From Lineus longissimus (lineage: Eukaryota; Nemertea; Pilidiophora; Heteronemertea; Lineidae), in contig NC_088313.1 of NCBI RefSeq assembly GCF_910592395.1, positions 16,506,437-16,570,436 of the forward strand: a DNA stretch of 64,000 nucleotides, written 5' to 3'. The notes under the pieces were generated by a model. The model did no database searches. It was given only the letters and a program-made list of their open reading frames with translations, and was not told the origin of the DNA. Of the stretch, positions 22,262-33,864 are shown in pieces; position 1 is the first letter of the stretch, and each line of letters opens with the position of its first letter. The position numbers and the translations under genes were made by a program.

Positions 22262-22925
22262 CGCTATTCAACCTCTTTAAGATACACGTGTGTGCGGGAG
22301 TACATAATGTAAATGAATGATGAGAAATAAAGAGAGTAACTATTGTATATCCTACAAACAATTTTTTTTGGTATTTTTCTGAATTAACTCCGTTGAGTTT
22401 ACCGATTTCTCCGCGATCTTCCGGTGGTGGTTGCTATCCCATTGGTTGAAATTAATTTAAATTAAATTTAAATTAATTTAAATCTTCATGGGAATTCGCT
22501 ACATCATATGCCTAAGAAATTGGCCAATTATATTAATATTTTTATTAGAGAAATATCAGTCCTAAATAATGACAGAAAAGGGTGGTTTATTTCAATTTTG
22601 TGTCGACATGGTCGAGGTCACGTGACATAAAAACAAAACAATCGCACACACCCGTCCAAAAAAGGCACTTTAAGAAAAACAAATACGTTTTTCCAGCTTA
22701 AAACCACACTGACGACTAAGTTATATTGGTCTACTGCCCAAATCTGAAGTATCAAAATGAATCACAAACTAGAACTAGCTCTATTTAGCTATAGTTGCGT
22801 GAAAAATTCGGGTGAGCGACGTACATTCTGTACCCTAGCGGCCAATAAATTAACTACTTTCAGCCGTCTGCTCCGGTCTCGTTAGGGAGTTTCTCCCAAT
22901 GTACGCGATGATGGCGTGCCCCATT
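22262..22925 (-). repeat. Full-length 'A unit' of the G/C-tract repeat family
   Basis: This stretch is the reverse complement of about 28190-28835 with few differences. It includes TTAAGATACACGTGTGTGCG at its left end, an AAATTTAAATT-type palindrome (22445-22480), a GTCACGTGAC site (about 22618) and GTCTCGTTAGGGAG near its right end. There is no ORF and no RNA-gene structure that I recognise. Confidence 0.85.
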
Positions 22926-23036
22926 AACAGGACGTAACATCTATTTTAAAATGCGTTTCGAAAGTGAATGCATGAGGACAACCCATTTACCGTGAATAAG
23001 GACAATCACAATGTATTACATTACCAAAACAAAAAT

Positions 23037-23616
23037 GTGTCGGAAGGAACTATGGATGGTCCCTGCAACATGGGGGGTTGGGGGGGGGGGGGGGCCCCCC
23101 CATTGTACTGGGTAAAAACGTTACGCTATCGTAGGGGGGTTCGGGGGTGCTCCCCCGACCTAAAGGGGGGCTCACCAAGTCCTTGACTTTACATATTAAG
23201 CCCTCCTCTAAGGAGGGGCTCTTAAGATACACGTGTGTGCGGGAGTACATAATGTAAATGAATGATGAGAAATAAAGAGAGTAACTATTGTATATCCTAC
23301 AAACAATTTTTTTTGGTATTTTTCTGAATTAACTCCGTTGAGTTTACCGACTTCTCCGCGATCTTCCGGTGGTGGTTGCTATCCCATTGGTTGAAATTAA
23401 TTTAAATTAAATTTAAATTAATTTAAATCTTCATGGGAATTCGCTACATCATATGCCTAAGGAACTATGGATGGTCCCAACATGGGGGGTTGGGGGGGGG
23501 GGGGGGTTTCCCCTCCATTGTACTGGGTAAAAACGTTACGCTATCGTAGGGGGGTTCGGGGGTGCTCCCCCGACCTAAAGGGGGGCTCACCAAGTCCTTG
23601 ACTTTACATATTATGC
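23037..23616 (-). repeat. Two tandem, rearranged G/C-tract repeat units
   Basis: The block ACTATGGATGGTCC + poly-G + GTAAAAACGTTACGCTATCG + G/C module + GTCCTTGACTTTACATATT occurs twice (23049-23197 and 23462-23613). A truncated A unit separates the copies (23210-23460, cut at the sequence CATATGCCTAA). The palindrome TAAGCCCTCCTCTAAGGAGG starts at 23198. The internal truncation shows recombination between units. Confidence 0.85.
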
Positions 23617-25465
23617 ACGCATACAGCACGCCACAGCTAGGTCCGAGTCTGTGGACAAATGGTTGGTTTAATTTGTCTCTTCGATATGGCTCCTTTGATA
23701 TTGCATTAGATTTTTATTGCAATTCAATCTATTCAAGGTATAGCCCATTTGAACCTGCCTGCGCCATGGGTACAATGCTAGTGATATACACAAGACGAGG
23801 TAATACATTGACCTATTCACTGACTTCGCGTGTCCAGTGGACATACGTTGATATTGTATAACTTACAATACCTGGTTGTCTAAAATTTTGCGATTGAGCT
23901 TTATACGGAATATGTTGCCAAATCATATAGTCGATTTAAAAATCGACTACATGTACACAACATTCTTCATACAGGCGCCCGTCCTCTTACTCAATGGCAT
24001 CGAAACGACAAGAATATATTTGATTTTTTTGAAGAAATACCACTGCAAAAGTGCCAAATGCTCTTTGGAAATGGTTTTCGTTTGTGAACTTGAGCAAATA
24101 TTTGAGACCTGCTGATTTGAGAAAGCAGAGTGTCGTTTATGGAAATCACTAGCCTCTCTCTTGAAGATGAATATTATGTGGCATCATGTGCAGCAAATCC
24201 TCTTGAATTAGTCGTAAAAAATACCTTTCCGTAGTTGATTTCATGATATAAACCTATCATCTTTTCAGTGTCCCCCTCCAAGCTATGACGCAGTGACGCG
24301 AAATCTTGATAATTATGAGAGCAACGTATGACGAAGGCTCAGCCTGGACGGGCTTCATCGTCGTAAGAATAAGGCAAAACCCGAGGCTATAAATGTCGAA
24401 TATCAACATGTGCGTTATCTCTTGCATGCTTTGGAGAAGTCTTCCACTGATGGATCCATAAATATCACAGGGTTGAGCCAAAATGGAAAAGTGCAAGGAA
24501 TGACCTAAATTATATATCCTTGAACGAACCTGACCTTGAAGAGAGCTATGGATTGTATCAAACCATACATTTTACTACTGGCATGACTGGGCTCTCCAGA
24601 GGGTCTTTTTTCATTAAAAAAAAACTGTGTCGTACTGAAAAGTATAGCCTATGCAATTAATGTAAATGTTCAAATAAATTCATATTTCATAAAATGTCTC
24701 CATACCTTCCAACATTAGGACCTGTTGAGAAACAGCCATACACCTGATATTCATAAGGCATGATGTCATCATTATTTTACGCCATAAGGAAAACCTGTTC
24801 AATAGATACAATGACCCTTTAGATGCCAGGGCAACTTGTTGGCGAGAGCATTTGAACCTCAGCTGTTACAACAAAGTATCCACGAAAAAATTGCCTCATT
24901 GCGTCAGCAGTTCACTGTATCCGTGTATCCACTGTATTCATGATATCCGTGTGCTCCAAGCTTGAGGGCGGACTTTGAATTATACAAGAAAGATGCCAAA
25001 ACAGTGCGACTTCAACATGTTGTATTTTAGTACAATATGTTGAAGTATATATTTAAAAAGCACTTTATTTTCATGTACGTTTTTGCTCAAAACACCAGTT
25101 GCACTGATCTTGAAGTCGTCCATTAGCCAGTACGCGTGTCGGCCGAAGGATGATGAAAATACCTTACCTAGACCATGACAATGCATGACGTTTTGATCAA
25201 ACTGAGGATCCCCATCACAGTGATAGGTTTAGGCCGTCCCATCAGGACTTTCTTGGATGTTTCACTGGTTAAAATTTAAATGCAGCCGATAAGCTAAAAC
25301 AGATCAATTCGTAAATGTTAACACTTGATGAGTCAAGGTGATCAGGAAATATTTACACACAACTTTCTCAATACTCATTGGCAAGCCAGTTGTTACTGCC
25401 GACCCGTCCACCCCGTTCACATCTAACAAAATAAGAAGTACCTGACGGTCTTCAGGATTTTCAAA
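23617..25465. other. No recognisable gene
   Basis: This AT-rich stretch lies between the repeat cluster and the GT32-like gene. It is the likely 3' flank (including 3' UTR) of that minus-strand gene. The short frames (23562-24115, 24257-24496, 24980-25186) have no recognisable features. Confidence 0.5.
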
Positions 25466-26728
25466 TCAACGCTCGCTTACATACCTTTCAATCTCCCTAC
25501 CAGTTCCCACAATATCTTTAACTGACACTTTCTTGCCATAAAATCGACCCATATAGCCAATGTGTTTCCAGAGGTGGTTGGTGTAACTTTTGTTGGTCAA
25601 CGTTGCGTTGTAATTCTTCAATTTAACCCAAATGCAAGTCTTAAACTCCACAAAGGTTACAAAGTTTGTTTTCGTCATGCAGTCTTTTATAAATTTTTTC
25701 ACACGGCGGAAAATATATCTATCTACTGTCGGCATCATTTCCGTAGGGTCTGCTACAAAGACCTTGCATCTACTCTCCAAACAGGGAATTCGTGATTGGT
25801 AATCTTCTAAAACCTTCTGGAGCATGTTTGGTCCAGTGACATAAATGGCATTACTGATTGACGTGTGTCGCTGAAAGTGCTGTAGATGGTCAATGACGTA
25901 CCACAAAAATGGATGAGACGGCTCGGAAGCCATGATAGCGTTCGTTACAATGCTGAAGTTCTTGTAAAGCAAGAAGCTCTGGACGTGGGGCTCAGGCACC
26001 AATACCAAGCGCTTCTCTGATAGGAATGTCTTGATCGGACGGAGGCACTGCATGTCCATGTCCATGTACAACCCACCGTAAAAGTCTAAGACGAAATACC
26101 GCATGGCATCGGCCTTTAAGAGTTTGTTGTCATACTTGTCAAACAGTCCAAGATACGTTGGGTATTTATCTCTTATAAAATTCCTGGCGTCTTTGTCGCT
26201 CCAGAACATGTAGCGCCAATCTGGATTCGCACGAAGACAACTTCTGATGCAGTCCGCATACACCCATGGGACTGCTGCCTCAGAACTGTACGTCTGGTGA
26301 ATTATCTTCGGTATAAACAACGGAACCTTTCCCGATCCATTCATCGCCGGCTCAGACGTCGGAAGTGTCTCTAGAAGAGCATCATCAGTGTCAATGACAT
26401 GTAAGTTGTTGTAGAGTTCCTTTCGAAATCTTCCAAATGCGTTCATTTGGAAAACAGCCTTGTCTTTCTGGCGGCGCAATTCGACCACCAAACCCTGCGT
26501 AAGATTCCTCGTTTGATGGATGTGGTTGACCAAGGATGTGACTGTCTGCTTGATGACTGTTGTGCTCTTCCTCTGCAGGATGATGGTGACGGTGGTCATG
26601 TGAATGATAAAGATACACAAGAGAATGAGGAACCCGACACTCGCACAAAATCGAACGGCGCTTTTCATCTTCGTTCCGGTACACCTGTTGTTTTCATCGG
26701 TGAGAGACCTAAAAGATAAATTATTCAT
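25466..26728 (-). CDS. GT32/OCH1-like glycosyltransferase (Gly_transf_sug), single exon
   Basis: A 420-residue predicted type II membrane glycosyltransferase of the secretory pathway. The start ATG 26726-26728 (MNNLSFRSLTDENN) was chosen because the duplicate copy shares it; an upstream in-frame ATG at 26749 lies in a TA microsatellite. Order: short cytosolic tail, membrane anchor (about 25-45), a 70-residue helical stem with a likely N-glycosylation site (NLT), then the DXD-sugar-binding domain (PF04488): FIPKIIHQTYSSEA (about 138-150), DWRYMFWSDKDAR, LLKADAMRYFVLDFYGGLY and the metal/nucleotide-sugar DXD motif MDMDMQ (about 222-227). Family members use sugar-nucleotide donors such as GDP-Man or UDP-Gal/GlcNAc; the donor and acceptor here cannot be told. 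No intron is visible. The segment containing its 5' half is duplicated at the left end of the window. Confidence 0.88.
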   Translation of the reverse strand: MNNLSFRSLTDENNRCTGTKMKSAVRFCASVGFLILLCIFIIHMTTVTIILQRKSTTVIKQTVTSLVNHIHQTRNLTQGLVVELRRQKDKAVFQMNAFGRFRKELYNNLHVIDTDDALLETLPTSEPAMNGSGKVPLFIPKIIHQTYSSEAAVPWVYADCIRSCLRANPDWRYMFWSDKDARNFIRDKYPTYLGLFDKYDNKLLKADAMRYFVLDFYGGLYMDMDMQCLRPIKTFLSEKRLVLVPEPHVQSFLLYKNFSIVTNAIMASEPSHPFLWYVIDHLQHFQRHTSISNAIYVTGPNMLQKVLEDYQSRIPCLESRCKVFVADPTEMMPTVDRYIFRRVKKFIKDCMTKTNFVTFVEFKTCIWVKLKNYNATLTNKSYTNHLWKHIGYMGRFYGKKVSVKDIVGTGREIERYVSER

Positions 26729-27347
26729 GTCAATATATATATATATCATTTCTTCAGCTGATGCAGACTTTCTTAATCTCTCAAAGTAAATTTTCGTACG
26801 AGTTTATTCACGATGTGTCGTTACTTTCATTATGATAGTACCGCACCCATGGATGTACACGGCTTAACGTTGCCGGTACATGCAACTATCATTTTGGTTC
26901 GGAAAATTCGGTGTAATCGTAATATTGATAATGACCTGTCTTTTCTTTCGGTTTTCCAATTTCATTAGTTCATTTTTTAACTCAAAAATTAAAAACCCAG
27001 TTAGATGTATAGGCCTAGAGCCCACTCTGGCCAAATGTAACAGTCGAAAATGTCCTTTGGATTTGGAAAAAGTGTCCGGGCAAAACATTATATGGTCCTA
27101 CCTATAGACCAACTGTCGATATTATATAGACCCCAAAGATGTGCATACAAATCCTTTGAAATCCTGGGCCATTCTATACTACATGAAGGGCCTACTAGGT
27201 TATTTTAAATGTTTACACTTGTCCTCTCCCGGGATTAGGTATACGGCGGGATGGTGCATCCCACCCGCTACACCTCTCCGCCTGGCAGCCTGGGGCCAGG
27301 GTTCAATAAGTTAAACTGTAGGCCTGCCCGTCGTAGCCTACCAACCC
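26121..27347 (+). repeat. Right copy of the duplicated segment, with the empty BEL insertion site
   Basis: Matches 1-788 plus 8025-8246. At about 27113-27130 the two flanks of the retrotransposon are contiguous (GTCGATATTATATAGACCCC), so this is the uninterrupted counterpart of the insertion site. It retains the 207 bp (26390-26596) missing from the left copy. Confidence 0.85.
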
Positions 27348-27945
27348 CACAAACGTAAATCATGTCAGTGGCGATAATCTGGCTGGAAGTTACAACAGCG
27401 TAAAAAGTCCACCACACAAAAAGGCAAATGAACTGGTAGCTTTAAACATGGTACGACTGATGAACAACGGCGCGGCGCCCTGCCACGTGCATGCGTGGTA
27501 TTGTAGGGATCCATGCATCAGCCATGCATGCATGTCGTCTGTGCAAGTCCATCTCTCTCGTCTGCCAAAAGGTCCGAAACGTCAAAGAAGACCAACTTCT
27601 TATTTAATTACCATATAAATGTATATTGCCAAGCTGGTTGTCGCTCTGTTTACTTCTTTTGATAAGTGATTATACGATTATCCAGGTATTAATCAGAAAA
27701 TCAGAAAATCAAATTTCCCGGAAAAAAACTTCAGCGTTGTTGTCGTTGCGTAGTAACCACATTTACACAGTAACCGCTAGTCCTAGTCGTCACCATTTGT
27801 CCCTATAGTGCTGCGTATCTGACACCACAGTTGGAATAACGTTACACAGAAGTGTCTTTCGCCTGGTTGTGCCAAAGCAGTTCAGAAGCAACTGCCAGCA
27901 GGCCATCCTTCGAACCAAAGATAATAGCAAGTGGATAATATGTAA
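27348..27945. other. No recognisable gene
   Basis: Unique-looking sequence with overlapping short palindromes (CCATGCATG, GCATGCATG near 27510-27535). Nothing else supported. Confidence 0.5.
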
Positions 27946-28851
27946 AGTCAAGGACTTAGTGAGCCCCCCTTTAGGTCGGGGGAGCTCCCCCGAACCCCCC
28001 TACGAGCATATGTTAAGTGCAAGCTCTAACAACTACAGCTGTTACAATGGGGGGACACCCCCCAAACCCCCCTCCGTCGACATAGGTTTTTACCAGTGCG
28101 TTGGGGGGAAGCTCCCCCCAAACCCCCCAGGTGGACAGTCAACTAGCCCTTCTGTGTCATACTGCTGGGGGGGGGGGGGGGGGGGGGGGAATGGGGCACG
28201 TCATCATCGCGTACATTTGGGAAAAACTCCCTAACGAGACCGGAGCAGACGGCTGAAAGTAGTTTATTTATTGGCCGCTAGGGTACAGAATGTACGTCGC
28301 TCACCCGAAATTTTCACGCAACTATAGCTAAATAGAGCTAGTTCTAGTTTGTGATTCATTTTGATACTTCAGATTTGGGCAGTAGACCAATATAACTTAG
28401 TCGTCAGTGTGGTTTTAAGCTGGAAAAACGTATTTATTTTTCTTAAAGTGCCTTTTTTGGACGGGTGTGTGCGATTGTTTTGTTTTTATGTCACGTGACC
28501 TCGACCATGTCGACACAAAATTGAAATAAACCACCCTTTTCTGTCATTATTTAGGACGGATATTTCTCTAATAAAAATATTAATATAATTGGCCAATTTC
28601 TTAGGCATATGATGTAGCGAATTCCCATGAAGATTTAAATTTAATTTAACTTAATTTCAACCAATGGGATAGCAACCACCACCGGAAGATCGCGGAGAAA
28701 TCGGTAAACTCAACGGAGTTAATTCAGAAAAATACCAAAAAAAATTGTTTGTAGGATATACAATTGTTACTCTCTTTATTTCTAATCATTCACTATATAC
28801 TCCCGCACACACGTGTATCTTAAGAGCCCCTCCTAAGAGGGGGGCTTAATA
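27946..28851 (+). repeat. Most complete unit of the G/C-tract repeat family
   Basis: Order: TAATATGTAAAGTCAAGGAC; the G/C module with CGGGGGAGCTCCCCCG (27977-27992); a second module near 28050-28075; a third (GTGCGTTGGGGGG..., 28096-28130); a poly-G run of about 24 (28166-28190); the A unit (28190-28820); and the closing palindrome AAGAGCCCCTCCTAAGAGGG (28822-28850). It is a mosaic: its first part matches 10998-11157, its third module matches 12969-13065, and its A unit matches 22262-22925 inverted. The lack of any ORF suggests a non-autonomous mobile or satellite-like element. Confidence 0.85.
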
Positions 28852-29219
28852 ATAGAGAGTTTCTACTGAACTGCACATTCAATTAAAATTGACACGAAGC
28901 AGAATCGTTTTGAAATATTTTATTCAACAAGATCTCACCAAAGACTACTCTTGATTGCCCTCGACGTTGGTGCCTGCCACCACTAAACATGTTGTGATAG
29001 GTAGATCTCTGGTTGAATCACATTTCATTTGATAAAGCAGGCTACTCTCACAGCGAGATTGTTTTTCCTCAAGGGTCTCCAGTTGTCTTCCTCAAAGATT
29101 ACATGACGCTGTCCGACATTTGTGTATTTTTAATAGAGGTAACGGAGGTATTGTCCTTGTTGACACTTCGCTCTCAACTCAATATTTAAGGATTTCAGAA
29201 TGCTCAAGTGACAGAGTCA
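28852..29219. other. Probable 3' UTR/flank of the minus-strand gene; no gene seen
   Basis: Lies just downstream (in gene orientation) of the stop codon at 29220-29222. No coding sequence recognised. Confidence 0.4.
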
Positions 29220-32200
29220 TTAAAGTTCCTCTTTCTCCAGTCGAGTACCAGTATTTGATAAGACGTATATCATGACAAACAGGATAGAGGAGGACAGGAG
29301 GGAGACACTTGATAACAGCCACACAATCACTGGAGAACTCGAACCGTTCTTTCCGACGATCCTGAAACAGACAATATGAAATCAGACTTTTAGAATTGCC
29401 CTCCTTAATTAGGCCGAATAATTCATTTACGATGAGTGTTTACTTTATCACTTGATGATTTACCTCTGTCTCCATGCAACTATAAGGGTGTCCCTTTTGG
29501 TCTTTTTCCTCATGATACCAATTGTGTTCGATTGAGGCTCATCTATAGCTCTAATGTTTGAATATTAAGTTGGTTGGGTCACTTTCACAGCCAACACTAA
29601 TAGGTTTTTGAGGAATAGATACATGATGGTAAGGCAACAATTCATGCTGGAGTTATGTCGAAGGAAGCGCCTTGGGGAGATGTCACAACCTCCCAGACTT
29701 CGCTTATACATTATTTTTTGGTCACATACAAGAGAAACCAGAGACTCTGCAAAGGACAAAGTCACAACCACTATATAACGGGACAAAGTCACAACCACAA
29801 TGTAACGGGACAAAGTCACAACCACCAAGCAACAGGACAAAGTCACATCTTACCATAAGGACATGATAGATATGAGGATACCAACTCCAGCAATGAGACT
29901 AACGATGGCCTTCAACGTAGTAAATCCAGGATTACTGAAACAGAAGTGGTAAAATAAGGAATTTGTTCTTCAAAATTTTATAAACATTGGAGGCACACCA
30001 ATGGACTCCCTCTTGTTAAATTTGTTCTTTTCCTGCGTTTGACTGGTTAAACATATTTCTGAGCAGAAATTAAGTCATAGAAGGAATTGCAGTCTGGGAA
30101 GTCTCTGATAATGACATCTTTCAGCAGAATGATACCACAACAGATAAGTTTATAAAGTTACCTTTTCATACACAACCAGCAGAGTTGTACACAGTCGCCC
30201 ATGCTGCATGTTTTGCTGTACATCTCATAATATCCCAATATGGCCGACTTTAATCGATCGTCAAGTTGGAAAGGGAGTCCATTTGTCTCCTGCACTGTGT
30301 CCGCCGGATTACTGTCTTCAAGAACTTTATCTGGAAGAGGTTCTGTCAAGTCACCTGATGTACTTTCCAATTCTTCCTGGTTACTATGGTAATTGTTATG
30401 GTCCCCGTTACCATGGATACCATCACGTTCATAATCACTAATGTCTTCGTGACTACCCGCATGTATTTCATCGAAATTCCCATCAGTTCCATCGTGTTTT
30501 TCACTATTCATTTCCTCGTGATCAAATTCCTCACTATTCATTTCATCACTATCCAGTTCCTCACTTCTTCTAGGTCTCCCAAAGTTTTCAATATTTTCTA
30601 ACTCTAAGTCAGTTTCATCATGCAAGTCTCTGCTATTCTTGTCTTCAAACTCCCCCTCCCCCACAGAGATCCAATCAAAATCAGTGGTCTTAGTAAAGTC
30701 CTGTTCTTGTTCCCCACTTACTCCTGTCATGATCATGGAAGGTGCAGATATTTCCACATTATGGTCATTACCATCATCAGCATCCTGTCTTTCCTCTCCA
30801 TCTCCTTTTCCTATATTTTCAAGTTCGTACAAACTTTGTTCAAAACCATACAGCACTTGCAAATAGTTTCTCATAATGTTTTCAACGTGCGCTTCAATCC
30901 TATTCCTATCTTTGACACTGTTTTCTGATTTAAATTTTTTTTTATCAGCAACTTTAAAAGTCAAGAGTTGCTCCTGTGTAAGAACTTCATACACGAATTC
31001 CTCAAATATCAACTTCAAGCCTTTCAAGAACTCAAACGTCTGCACACCAAGCTGTTCGATATCTCTGACATTACGAATCACCTGCGAGAACTTCTGCAGA
31101 CTAGTAAATACAGACATCAAGATACTGTCGGTATTATGCCCCTTACCACCTGTTTCTGTGAACGTCCTGAAATTCTCACCAAATCGTCGAATCGGAAAGA
31201 TTTTCATGAAACGGTCACGCAAATCATCATTCCCAATCACATCTGTAACAACATCCTCCACATCTCTCCTCAATCCTTCCTTCTGACGAAGCCACTTTTG
31301 AAGTTCATCCACCCTGATATCCGAAACCTCAAGAATGTAGTCGATAACTTGCCCAAGTGCCTCATCATCACTGAGTAGAGATTGAGTCTGCAGAATCAAT
31401 GCTATGGCACAGTTGGTCACAGCTTGAACAGGCTCATCCAGGACATAATTTTGTCTGTCGGCCTCTTCAAGGAAACCAAAGGCTATCAGGGCATCTTGGA
31501 CTTTTGTGGCCGACACAATGTGTGTCTTGGTTGGTTGGACCTAAAATTAGCATCAGTATTTCATTAGCTTAAACGTTAAAGACATGGGGTGAAGAGAAAA
31601 AAAAGTGGATAAATTCGTCACTTCCACTGTTTCAATAACTTTGCATAATGGTGTGGGAGAACTTTATTTATAAATCTTTCACTCGAGCAGGCAACATACA
31701 TTTGGCTAATGAGAAGGACTGTGATTTGACAAACTGATAATATTTCAAGCAAACAAGAATAGTAATGGGTAATGAGAAGGACTGTGATTCTGGGCAAACT
31801 GATAAATATTTCAAGCAAACATGAATAGTAATGGGTAATGAGAAGGACCGTGATTCCGGGCAAACTGATAAATATTTCAAGCAAATGTGAATGGTAACGC
31901 CCTATTGGCTCAAACTTCACCCACACATCTGCGTTTCCTACAAAACTATTTCAAAATGACAACTACATTATACACACCTTATCAGCAGCATTTTCTCTTT
32001 TCTCAGTCATCATTTTCTTGCCATCTTTTCCAATTACTCTGCTTCTCTCTTTGATCCTCGTCCCCTCACTCTGCTGCTTGGCAGACTTTTCATCAGACTC
32101 CTTACCAATAATTCCCTTAAACCTGCCAATCAAGTCCCCAAGTCCCCCGCCATCTTTTAATTTATCAGACAAGATAACATTTAGCAGTGTTAGATCTTTA

Positions 32201-32910
32201 GAATTCTTGAAATCATTGGCCAGGTTATCTAGGTTTCCATCTTTGAGAAATTTCATCAAGTAGCCCCTCATATTCTTGTTTTTTAAAATTTGTTCAAAGA
32301 GTTGTCCATTTTCATCTTTTAAAAATTCATCCAACATTTCCTTGACTAATATTTGTTTATCACCAAGGGCATTATACAGAGCACTTTTTAATTTATTCTT
32401 ATTTTCATGAAAAAGTTTCAGAGCAAGTTCACCAAGATTTTCATTTGGAATACGACCAATGATATTTTTCATCATTTCATTTTCACCAAAATATTTCATT
32501 GCAATACCTTTTAAACCATCCCCATTTCGTTTCAAGAAATCAACAATGTGAGGATGTTGGAGAAAATTTTCAATCCCATCTTTAGTGGCCTTATTCCCCC
32601 GTTGATCACCAGGCTTTCCCCAAGAGCTGTCCCCGAATCCTCCAAAATACTCCCTGGCATATGCATAAGCATACACTGCTCCGTTGATAAGATGATGATA
32701 CGTCTCTTTATTGCGTACCACCCCATAAATGGCATCACGAAATTCATTGCTTCTTTTGACAAGCTCTTTCATGTGTTTGGAGTCAGATTTCATGCATTCA
32801 CTGTTCTTCAGGCCAATCTTGGCCATAAGTCTTTTAAATGTGGCCAGGTTCCAATGGGGCAGGCCCCACCCAGTTTTAGTATCATCGGGAATATCTTCAT
32901 GGGGAACATC
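29220..32910 (-). CDS. Novel helical, acidic, two-pass membrane module: probable C-terminal part of the xylosyltransferase gene
   Basis: Four exons with consistent phases: 31978..32910, 30162..31540, 29854..29934 and 29220..29361 (stop TAA 29220-29222), together 845 codons. The first encodes a charged, mainly helical region with repeated 'FLK...' segments. The second encodes more helices (EEADRQNYVLDEPVQ; ELQKWLRQKEGLRRD) and then a long Asp/Glu/Ser/Asn-rich acidic stretch with His. The third and fourth encode membrane helices TLKAIVSLIAGVGILISIMS and VIVWLLSSVSLLSSSILFVM with a short C-terminal tail ending in charged LEKEEL. The family is not recognised. The first exon starts in phase 0 after a strong acceptor (TTTTTTTCCAG), and the exon ending at 33865 offers a phase-0 donor (GAG|GTAAAA), so I read it as the end of the upstream gene. 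The alternative is an independent gene using ATG 32944-32946, reading through the pyrimidine tract. Confidence 0.65.
29754..29852. repeat. 27-bp tandem repeat, four copies, abutting an exon
   Basis: GGACAAAGTCACAACCAC recurs at 29754, 29781, 29808 and, shortened, 29835 (exact 27-bp period). The last copy ends one or two bases from the donor of exon 29854..29934. Confidence 0.9.
31707..31893. repeat. 63-66-bp tandem repeat, three copies, intronic
   Basis: TAATGAGAAGGACTGTGATT starts at 31707, 31770 and 31836 (the last with one substitution). Each is followed by TTTCAAGCAAA. It lies in the intron between exons 30162..31540 and 31978..32910. Confidence 0.85.
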
Positions 32911-33864
32911 CTGGAAAAAAAGCAGATGATGAATGAATGGCACCATCTTAAAGGGAGACCTTTAGCAGGAGCCAGTTAGGTCAGATAAATACACAAAATC
33001 CTTCCGAATAGAACTAATACTTTTTCCTATATGGTTTTCCTTGAAGACCAAGACCTACGAGTCACTGAAGCTGCTATGTCAAGTCTCCCCGATAAAAAAA
33101 CAGACCTCCCTTACCCCCAAGTCAAGCAATTTTGGCAAAAAACGGTAAATCAACCACAGAAGTGTAATTTTAACTTAGGTTTTCATGCTCTCGGGAACTT
33201 TGCTCCAGCATATATGGAAATATGCCACTGCTGACCAACAGCATTGTGAGTTGCCAGCTCTTTATGCAAACATACCTGTATCATTCATACAAAGATAAAC
33301 AAGTCAGAAAGGGATAGATGGGCTATTGAAAAGAATAGTCTTTATCATTCTTGATATATGTAGAAGCAATAAAAACACCCATTACCAAGTATGTATAACA
33401 GACAAGAGAGCCTTCACCAATCCGCCCTTGCACCAATCAATATGGCACGCAATACAGGAGGACAAACCTTAGCTCTGAAAGAAAAACAAGCACGAGAATT
33501 TATAGCACCAGGAAGAAATATTTGGGTTGCTGATGTTGTGGCTCCTTCTTCGGCTAGGGGAGGAGTCAATTATTTGCTTGGGTATGAGATCTTTTGTCTG
33601 CCCTGGCGACAACACCAAGTTTACCAAATCTCACTGAGCAATATCATTCAAACGATATGAAAGTGAACTGAGGTGACATGCCCATGGTCTCCAGCAATGT
33701 ATCCATGGTAGGTATCCAGTCCGGTTTGTTCAAGAATACGAGTCAGATACCTCCACCACTAGATCAAGCCACTATACCCTTTGCAGTTGCACTGAATACA
33801 GCTAAATTCTCAGCGAATGTAACTTCTACAAAAAGCGTGTCGAGAATGATGGAGCTCATTTTAC
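32911..33864. other. Probable intron linking the xylosyltransferase and membrane-module exons
   Basis: On the minus strand the stretch begins with a plausible donor (GTAAAATG at 33857-33864) and ends with a strong acceptor. Forward frames at 33391-33660 and 33678-33929 show no recognisable protein. Confidence 0.5.

Noticed and set aside
26390-26596. Intron in the GT32-like gene
   Set aside because: The stretch is fully open in frame and lacks proper GT-AG edges on the minus strand; treated as coding sequence deleted in the other copy.
30386-31378. Forward ORFs opposite the acidic membrane-protein exon
   Set aside because: Shadow frames of the minus-strand exon, which has splice and phase support.
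33856-33858. True stop codon of the xylosyltransferase
   Set aside because: Possible, but it lies two codons after a good phase-0 donor that matches the next exon; kept as the alternative model rather than the main call.
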